A DNA stretch of 7,885 nucleotides from Saprospiraceae bacterium (lineage in GTDB: Bacteria; Bacteroidota; Bacteroidia; Bacteroidales; JAIPBB01). Every line of letters starts with the position of its first letter. The first letter of the stretch is position 1. The notes under the pieces were generated by a model. The model had not been told where the DNA came from, did not search any database, and was given only the letters and a program-made list of their open reading frames with translations. Location of the stretch: assembly GCA_021739805.1 (NCBI GenBank), contig JAIPBB010000256.1, forward strand, positions 1 through 7,885, written 5' to 3'. Shown here one piece after another: positions 1 to 5,193 of the stretch. The position numbers and the translations under genes are program-made.

Positions 1-2991
1 GTTAACATTAATTTCTTCAGATTTAGTTTCAACATCTCCATCGCCATTAAACTTTGTTACCTGAAGTTTCCTTTTTTTCTCAATAACATAAAAACTTATG
101 CTATAATTCTCAAAATCATCAGTAAGCTCCAGATAGATATTATTTTGCAAAAATTCAAATTTACTACCAAGTGCTGATTCATTAATCATAATAGTAAAAT
201 TACCGTTTGGTAGAAACATAGAAAATTTCCCTTGTATATCGGTTAAAGTGCTAAAAGTTTGTCCCTTACTGCTAACGGCGGTTACTCGAATATTACTTAA
301 GTTAACATCCTTAAAACTTGAGAATTTATCTCTTTCGAGAATTATACCTCCAGACACTTTGGCTCCTTTATTTAATGGTATATATAAAGTCCTGTCTTTA
401 TCAATAGTATAATTGAAAGTTCTTCCATCGAACCACCCACCCATTGACGCTAAGGGGTAAGCAGTAATAACATATTCTCCAAGTGGTATATTAGTAAAAA
501 CTGCCTGACCTCTGGAATTAGTAACTAATTCAAATCCTTTTTCTAGATCAGCCATGTCGATGGAATTTTCAGGTTTTATTGTGTCCTGATATTTAACCAT
601 TATCAACATGTTTCCAATTCCATCCTCGTTTTGGTCTTGTTTTCCATTACCATTCATATCTCTATAAACAACAACATCAATATCAAAGAATTTTTTAAAT
701 GAAATTGGGAAACCAATTTCTTTTCTAAGACCTATACCAAACTCGATTTTTTTTGTCGTTTTTGTTTCATTAGGAACTTCTATATATCCTTGATTTTGTC
801 TTTGAAATTCAGATTCTGACATTAACAACACTCTACTATAAATGCTAAATCTATAGCCAGACTTAGAAAAATAGAAAAACTCAGGACGAAGATTAAACAT
901 ATTTCTTTTGTATAATTGAGTATAATTATAGGAAAGAGTTGTTTTCACTAAGCATTTGTTAGAATTGAACCAATAGTCGTGATAAAGCGAAGTGTAAATT
1001 TTTTGAGGGTTTATGGAATCACTAACAAATTTTAGAATTTCCTGTGTATAATAAGGTCCATAATAGTATCTTGCATTTGCTGATAACATTTTATACTTGA
1101 TTGTACCTCTTAACTGAGATATAAAAAAATCAGGTAGAGTATAATCAGGAACTTTAGTAAAACCTCCAAAAACAGTTGTGTAAAACACAAAATCTCTTGT
1201 TTTCCTATATCTATATTCCAGGTTCATTCCTCTCGTTATAGCACTAACTGACTGTGAATTGACATTATGCATAATTGGGTTTACTATAAAATTCGAATTC
1301 CCGGAAGTTCTTATATATTTTAAAGAATATGTTGTTTTCTCCGTAGATATTTTATTATTAAGCAATTCCCCATGATAATATAATAATGGTTCATAATTGA
1401 AGTAATTATAACTTACTGCCAAATTATTGTTTTTACTCAAATTATAATTTAAATTTCCAGCCATTGAATTCATACCTCTATAGACTGAATATTTATCAGT
1501 ACTTGACTGATATCTGGCAAAGTATCTGAATTTTTTAATCGAACCACTATAATTTAAAGCATATGTATAACCGCTAAGATTTAATTTTTTAGCTGGATTC
1601 CAATAATGCTCTTCTTGACTGTAACCCAAATCAAGTCCAATATTATGTGATTGCTTAATTCTGAAATTTAAATTTGTATTAAGTAAATCAATATTTACTT
1701 TTGATATTTTATCTAATTTTTTCTGAAAACTTGTTCCAAACTTAAAATTTTTACTATTGTATGAATGATTAACTGAATAACCTGTTAACTTGTCTTCGGT
1801 AAAATCAGGTGATCTCATATACATTCCACCTATCCAATGTTTTTTAACTCTAAATGAAGTTTTGATTCCTTTTCCACTAAGATTTAATCCGCCTCGGCTT
1901 GCCCCAACATTACCAAGTTCAACATTCAAATTTTTTGAACCATATCCAAAATAATGATAATTCCCAAGAAAAGTTCTAGCTTTAAGATAATTTTGATTAT
2001 AATTCGCCTGATAATAATAACTAATTGTTCTGTCTTTCGGCAAATTTGTATTCCCATGAATGTCTAATGTAGCATAAGTACTATTTGACATCAAATTGTA
2101 TGTATTAAAATCAAAAATAAGTGGTACTGATGAATAATTATTGCTGGAATAAACATATTCGTTTGGTAGTTTAAAAAAGTCAATATTACCTTTCCATGAT
2201 TTTGATTTTACTAAGGATTTATTTTCATTAGTAGCCAAAACTTTAACAGAATGTTTATCTGTTCTATGTTTGTCAATATAATTGTTTTCCGTAGGCAGAA
2301 GGTTTTCTGGATTCCGTCTTATTGAATATTTAATAATAGTATCAAATCCAACAGGTAGATAAATTTTGGTTGAGAATTGATTAGGAATATCTGTGTTAAA
2401 ATCAAATAAACTCAACTCTTTATCAGGAAATAAAGTAATTATAATATTTTCATCTGAATTTCCAAGATTTTGTAATCTCACTTCAAAATTAGTGGAATCA
2501 CTATTATTTGTGAAGTAAACTTTCTTTGTTGGCACAACAGCTGACCAGGCAGAAATCTTTTCAATAGCAATATACCAGATTGAATTAGCAATTTGTATTC
2601 CATCTTGTGAAGACAAAAAGGCATTAACAATATAATTAGTATTTCCCTGAGAATTTTTTGATGGAATTATTCTCACAGGAAAGAAAATAGAATCCATAGA
2701 TTTTAACTGGATGAGCTTGATATCCTTCCCAATAAATTTCCAATCAGCAGTATAATTAAAAGATAATGCTAAATCATAAGATTTGCTTGTGTAATTTACA
2801 ATTCTGATTACATTTGATGCGACTTCATCAACAGTTTGAGATGAACTTCTTTTCAAAAAATTCATTTGAATACCTGACTTGTTTTTATGTAGTAACTTAT
2901 TGTCTTGAGATAACAAAGGATTCAAAAATATTAGTATAAATATTAATGGTAAAAATATTTTCAAATATTTTTTTTTAGATTGACTCATCAT
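1..2991 (-). CDS. Giant outer-membrane beta-barrel-like protein with NEW3/Ig and SdrD-B-like domains (3' end missing)
   Basis: The reading frame is open for 997 codons from ATG 2991 to the left edge with no stop, so the C-terminus lies outside the window. A second ATG follows directly at 2988. Seen: a signal peptide (about residues 1-29, KKKYLK then a hydrophobic run ending LLSQ). Two Ig-like segments follow, about 50-135 and 152-222. The first fits the NEW3 pattern, with DWKF, a later FPVRIIP and then NYIVNAF. Residues about 240-760 are Tyr/Asn/Ser-rich with alternating strands and turns, including GASRGG and LSGKGIK, and look like a large beta barrel. Residues 778-794 form a calcium-loop-like DMNGNGKQDQNEDGIGN of SdrD-B type, followed by a carboxypeptidase-regulatory-like strand set (RGQAVFTNIPLGEYVITAYP). 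Residues about 878-975 form a second such domain. It starts one base after the 198-aa gene's stop, so translational coupling is likely. Inference: an outer-membrane assembly, export or anchoring factor for the two secreted paralogues upstream. The family is not recognised; a passive surface protein is the alternative. Confidence 0.85.
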   Translation of the reverse strand, partial: MMSQSKKKYLKIFLPLIFILIFLNPLLSQDNKLLHKNKSGIQMNFLKRSSSQTVDEVASNVIRIVNYTSKSYDLALSFNYTADWKFIGKDIKLIQLKSMDSIFFPVRIIPSKNSQGNTNYIVNAFLSSQDGIQIANSIWYIAIEKISAWSAVVPTKKVYFTNNSDSTNFEVRLQNLGNSDENIIITLFPDKELSLFDFNTDIPNQFSTKIYLPVGFDTIIKYSIRRNPENLLPTENNYIDKHRTDKHSVKVLATNENKSLVKSKSWKGNIDFFKLPNEYVYSSNNYSSVPLIFDFNTYNLMSNSTYATLDIHGNTNLPKDRTISYYYQANYNQNYLKARTFLGNYHYFGYGSKNLNVELGNVGASRGGLNLSGKGIKTSFRVKKHWIGGMYMRSPDFTEDKLTGYSVNHSYNSKNFKFGTSFQKKLDKISKVNIDLLNTNLNFRIKQSHNIGLDLGYSQEEHYWNPAKKLNLSGYTYALNYSGSIKKFRYFARYQSSTDKYSVYRGMNSMAGNLNYNLSKNNNLAVSYNYFNYEPLLYYHGELLNNKISTEKTTYSLKYIRTSGNSNFIVNPIMHNVNSQSVSAITRGMNLEYRYRKTRDFVFYTTVFGGFTKVPDYTLPDFFISQLRGTIKYKMLSANARYYYGPYYTQEILKFVSDSINPQKIYTSLYHDYWFNSNKCLVKTTLSYNYTQLYKRNMFNLRPEFFYFSKSGYRFSIYSRVLLMSESEFQRQNQGYIEVPNETKTTKKIEFGIGLRKEIGFPISFKKFFDIDVVVYRDMNGNGKQDQNEDGIGNMLIMVKYQDTIKPENSIDMADLEKGFELVTNSRGQAVFTNIPLGEYVITAYPLASMGGWFDGRTFNYTIDKDRTLYIPLNKGAKVSGGIILERDKFSSFKDVNLSNIRVTAVSSKGQTFSTLTDIQGKFSMFLPNGNFTIMINESALGSKFEFLQNNIYLELTDDFENYSISFYVIEKKRKLQVTKFNGDGDVETKSEEINVN

Positions 2992-2992
2992 T

Positions 2993-3589
2993 CTATAAAT
3001 CCCCAGATATTATATAATCAATTTGTAAATAATATAAACCTGATTGGTAAATTGAACCGGGAACTAAACCCGGAGTAATTTTTAAATCTACCTTAAACTG
3101 ATAGCACTGTGGGTTTGTTAAATAACTACCTGCCGTGTTTGTGCCAGAACCCGGACAGTTTACAGCAATATCAGGTTTTAATGAACTTCCAATAACATAA
3201 ACGGGAGTACTAATGTCAGTTAAAGTAAAAAAACCTGAAACCAATGAAGTGTTATTTGCATTACGAAATTGAATTTTTACCATATCTACAGTTGGAGCAA
3301 TCCCACTTGATGAATATGTACTTATAACATCCCATTGATTTGGTACAGTGGTTTTTGCACCAACATAAAGATCCCATTGAGTTCCTGTAGCCTCAATATT
3401 TAAAGTAACTGCATTCATATAAGTTATGCCATTTAAATAATCTGAAATATCGTTAAAAAGAAAAGAAATACTTGGAGATGTTTTAAGTTCAAAACTAACA
3501 GATTGAGAAAAACTATTTTTACTAAATACGCCTAAAATGATGAATATCACTAAGAATTTAACAATAATAAAATTAATGGTTTTAATCAT
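2993..3589 (-). CDS. Secreted 198-aa protein, paralogue of the 226-aa protein; possible minor surface subunit
   Basis: Family not recognised. Seen: a Sec signal peptide (residues 1-29, long hydrophobic run 7-21, probable cleavage near SFSQ). The mature part is about 170 residues and predicted all-beta. It aligns with the upstream 226-aa protein at three places: ISFLFNDISDYLNGITYMNA (41-60), WDLYV (72-76) and FKVDLKITP (165-173), and then through the C-terminus YQSGLYYLQIDYIISGDL (181-198). C145 and C162 could form a disulfide; the paralogue lacks this pair. There is no lipobox and no recognisable type IX sorting domain. The stop TAG lies one base before the start of the giant barrel-like ORF, so the two are probably co-translated. 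Inference: a secreted structural or adhesive subunit that works with that large protein, perhaps a tip or anchoring version of the 226-aa protein. The C-terminal strand pattern faintly recalls archaic pilins (spore coat U type), but this is not proven. Confidence 0.9.
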   Translation of the reverse strand: MIKTINFIIVKFLVIFIILGVFSKNSFSQSVSFELKTSPSISFLFNDISDYLNGITYMNAVTLNIEATGTQWDLYVGAKTTVPNQWDVISTYSSSGIAPTVDMVKIQFRNANNTSLVSGFFTLTDISTPVYVIGSSLKPDIAVNCPGSGTNTAGSYLTNPQCYQFKVDLKITPGLVPGSIYQSGLYYLQIDYIISGDL

Positions 3590-3648
3590 ATGTATTAATT
3601 GAATTTCTCAATAAAAACAGTATTAAGCACGCAAAATTAATAAATAAA

Positions 3649-3672
3649 AAAATCCTGATTTCTCAGGATTTT
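3649..3672 (-). terminator. Intrinsic terminator between the two secreted-protein genes
   Basis: On the minus strand the arms AATCCTGA and TCAGGATT form a perfect stem, extendable to 10 bp with flanking A-T pairs, around a GAAA (GNRA) tetraloop. A T-rich run follows directly. It begins about 25 bases after the stop of the 226-aa gene and about 60 bases before the start of the 198-aa gene. The plus-strand flank is also T-rich, so it could act both ways, but no plus-strand gene is visible. Partial readthrough would give high 226-aa and lower 198-aa/giant-protein expression. Confidence 0.85.
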
Positions 3673-3696
3673 CTTTATTTATTAACAATCTTATTT

Positions 3697-4377
3697 TTAT
3701 AAATCTTCAATAAGTGAATAAACAACTTCGATGTAATAATAACCCGCTTGTGCGTATGATTCATTATTACCATTAGCTGTTAACAAAACTGTAGAATTTG
3801 GAAAGGTTGCCGGAATAGCTGGCTTTAACCTCATATCGATTCTAAATTTGTTGGTTGTTGGATTGTTTGCTGCTGTTCCCGGAGCATTAGAAAGTGCTGC
3901 ACCGGTACCAAAGGCTCCAGCCAAATATTGAGTTGCTGCTGTTGGAACATTTGCCACAACTGTTGAATTGGTTAATCCCAATAATGGAGTAAATGCACCT
4001 GAAATAGTAACAGGAGCAGCACAAGTAACATCAGACTGCAATTCTAAAATTTCAGCCGGAAGATAAGGATTTCCATTAGTTGAATAAGACTCAACCTGGG
4101 TCCAACTGTCGGCACTTGCATAAACAAACAAATCCCATGCAAGAGTAGCGTCAACTTCTAATTGAGTTGCATTAAACTTTGTAATACCAAGATTATACTC
4201 TTGAATTGTTTTGAAAACAAAATCCACTTGTGGATTAGTTGTCATTGTTAATGTGAGGATTCCTCTTAAATCCATAGTAACATAATTGTACTCCTCATCT
4301 GATAATTGAGCATAGGTTTTTTGCGAACTAACACAGATCATTGCAATTGCTGCTAAAATAAAAATAACTTTTTTCAT
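3697..4377 (-). CDS. Secreted 226-aa protein; possible major surface subunit, paralogue of the 198-aa protein
   Basis: Family not recognised. Seen: a signal peptide with probable cleavage after TYA (residue 23). The mature protein is Ala/Thr/Asn-rich and probably all-beta. The core NPQVDFVFKTIQEYNLGITK (48-67), NATQLEVDATLAWDLFVYA (69-87) and KFRIDMRLKP (177-186) matches the downstream 198-aa protein, as does the C-terminus from Y208 (QAGYYYIEVVYSLIEDL). Extra length against the paralogue lies mostly in an Ala/Gly/Thr-rich stretch (about 145-172). That stretch is richer in G and C than its surroundings, which would fit a well-expressed gene. C119 is the only cysteine of the mature part. ATG 4377 is preceded by an A-rich leader, and a strong terminator follows the stop. 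Inference: the abundant subunit of a surface layer or fibre, with the 198-aa protein as the minor partner. A stand-alone secreted protein is the alternative. Confidence 0.9.
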   Translation of the reverse strand: MKKVIFILAAIAMICVSSQKTYAQLSDEEYNYVTMDLRGILTLTMTTNPQVDFVFKTIQEYNLGITKFNATQLEVDATLAWDLFVYASADSWTQVESYSTNGNPYLPAEILELQSDVTCAAPVTISGAFTPLLGLTNSTVVANVPTAATQYLAGAFGTGAALSNAPGTAANNPTTNKFRIDMRLKPAIPATFPNSTVLLTANGNNESYAQAGYYYIEVVYSLIEDL

Positions 4378-4395
4378 AATTTTGTTTTGTTTTGT
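4378..4395 (-). promoter_or_regulatory. A-rich leader with CAAAA repeats upstream of the 226-aa gene
   Basis: Immediately before ATG 4377 the mRNA-sense strand reads as three CAAAA units followed by TT-ATG context, with no Shine-Dalgarno sequence. A-rich, unstructured leaders of this kind are known to favour translation in Bacteroidota, which often do not use an anti-SD interaction. That it enhances expression of this gene is inference. Confidence 0.45.
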
Positions 4396-4434
4396 TAATT
4401 AGTAATTGATTAATTTTGATTTTTAACTTATTAA

Positions 4435-4446
4435 GGCAATATTGCC
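4435..4446. repeat. Perfect 12-bp palindrome GGCAATATTGCC
   Basis: GGCAAT followed directly by ATTGCC. It is the most GC-rich spot in an otherwise almost pure A/T interval and lies about 60 bases upstream of the 226-aa start codon. Its position and symmetry fit a dimeric regulator's operator in the promoter or leader of that gene. With no loop it is a poor hairpin. No factor can be named from sequence. Confidence 0.4.
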
Positions 4447-4696
4447 AATTCAATTTATTTCAATCTATTTTTAAAAGGTATTCAAAAAAAAATTTAATAA
4501 ATTTTAAGGTAACTATTTACGAATTGAATATTTAAATGTTACATTTAGTTTAAACCAACCCTAACTTTATTTACCTGTAAAAATTTACTATACATTATAT
4601 TAATTAAATATATAAACTTACTTAATAAATTGGTTCTACCAAGTTGTTTTAGCTAAAACCTAAATCATAATTTCAAAATTATCTAAAATCAATATT

Positions 4697-4757
4697 AAAA
4701 AAAAAGCATCAATACTATTTTACAAACAGGGAAATGTTAATAAAACTTCATTAATGC
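4697..4757 (-). terminator. Long-loop terminator-like hairpin after the lipoprotein gene
   Basis: On the minus strand GCATTAAT (4757-4750) pairs with ATTGATGC (4713-4706) as 8 bp with one G-T wobble, and nine T residues (4705-4697) follow directly. Within the loop GTTTTA can pair with TAAAAT, giving an inner 6-bp stem. The hairpin starts about 40 bases after the lipoprotein stop. The long apical loop and AT-rich stem make it weaker than the terminator at 3649-3672. Confidence 0.45.
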
Positions 4758-4795
4758 TTAACGAAAAACTGTAATTCAACTACCGAATATCAGCT

Positions 4796-5182
4796 TTAAA
4801 AAGGAATAACTCCTGCTCTTTTAACTTCAAATATGGTATCACCTTGAGTTTTATCATATCCATCAGCATACTTATGCATTTTATCATCAACTTTTATCAT
4901 AAACCTAAAAGTTCCCATTGCCGGGTCTTTATCGTAATATTTTGCATAGAGATAAACCAAATCACCAGGAACTCCTTTGAAATTATATGTCCATACATGA
5001 CTTATTGATCCGGGGCTAACAGTTTCGGTTATTGTTTCTCCTGCTTCATTCAAGTAAGAAACTTTGTAGTCTTGTGCTAAACCTTTAATAGAATATGTAA
5101 CTGCAACTTCATCTCTATCCTTTTGGCAAGAAACAGCAATTACCAAAAAACTTAATAATATGATTATATTTTTTATTTTCAT
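4796..5182 (-). CDS. Small lipoprotein co-operonic with the copper-type TonB receptor; MmpS-like domain suspected
   Basis: 128 aa. Seen: an SPII signal, MKIKNIIILLSFLVIAVSC, with lipobox AVSC and lipidated C19 followed by QKDRDE. No other cysteine is present. The mature domain (about 28-120) is beta-rich. Its order is VTYSIKGLA, YKVSYLNEAGETITE, HVWTYNFKGVPGDLVYLYAKYY, then FMIKVDDKMHKYADGYD and GDTIFEV. This resembles the MmpS-type plan: beta-Ig domain, G-x-x-VYLYA, then a KVD(D/G)K motif. The resemblance is by pattern only. Its ATG lies 11 bp after the receptor stop, so it is almost certainly co-transcribed with it. Inference: a periplasm-facing, membrane-anchored accessory of receptor-mediated uptake, or a binding protein for its substrate. 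Without a Met/His/Cys cluster, direct copper binding is uncertain. Confidence 0.88.
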   Translation of the reverse strand: MKIKNIIILLSFLVIAVSCQKDRDEVAVTYSIKGLAQDYKVSYLNEAGETITETVSPGSISHVWTYNFKGVPGDLVYLYAKYYDKDPAMGTFRFMIKVDDKMHKYADGYDKTQGDTIFEVKRAGVIPF

Positions 5183-5193
5183 GACTGTGAGTT

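Larger units (their letters stand above)
4378..4795. other. 418-bp gene-free interval between the two transcription blocks
   Basis: Very AT-rich, with no credible ORF on either strand. From right to left it holds the 3' end of the receptor/lipoprotein unit with a long-loop terminator-like hairpin (4697-4757), a featureless AT-rich middle, a perfect 12-bp palindrome (4435-4446) and the A-rich leader of the 226-aa gene. A promoter for the 226-aa gene should lie here. I looked for the Bacteroidota -33 TTTG / -7 TAnnTTTG pair. I found only an isolated TACCTTTT (minus strand, 4480-4473) without a properly spaced TTTG, so I assign none. Confidence 0.7.

Noticed and set aside
1..2991. Classical fimbrial usher (FimD/PapC family)
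   Set aside because: I cannot find the plug region or the usual RG-x-x-L-x-SD and PGPF-type motifs. Only the overall logic is similar.
2996..3010. GGGG about 10 bases upstream of ATG 2991, as a Shine-Dalgarno site
   Set aside because: Not a match to the AGGAGG core and it lies within the coding end of the previous gene. Coupling by the one-base gap explains initiation better.
3590..3650. Possible promoter for the 198-aa gene (TTTTG then TACTGTTTT on the minus strand)
   Set aside because: Spacing and the -7 element do not fit the TTTG / TAnnTTTG Bacteroidota consensus. In A/T-rich DNA such partial matches are expected.
2993..4377. Type IX secretion cargo or WxL-domain proteins
   Set aside because: No type IX C-terminal sorting domain is seen. 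The WDL(Y/F)V motif resembles the W-x-L signature only superficially, and the second WxL motif and partner genes are absent.
4378..4795. Small gene or regulatory RNA in the long gap
   Set aside because: No ORF with a credible start and composition on either strand, and no structured element apart from the terminator-like hairpin and the palindrome.
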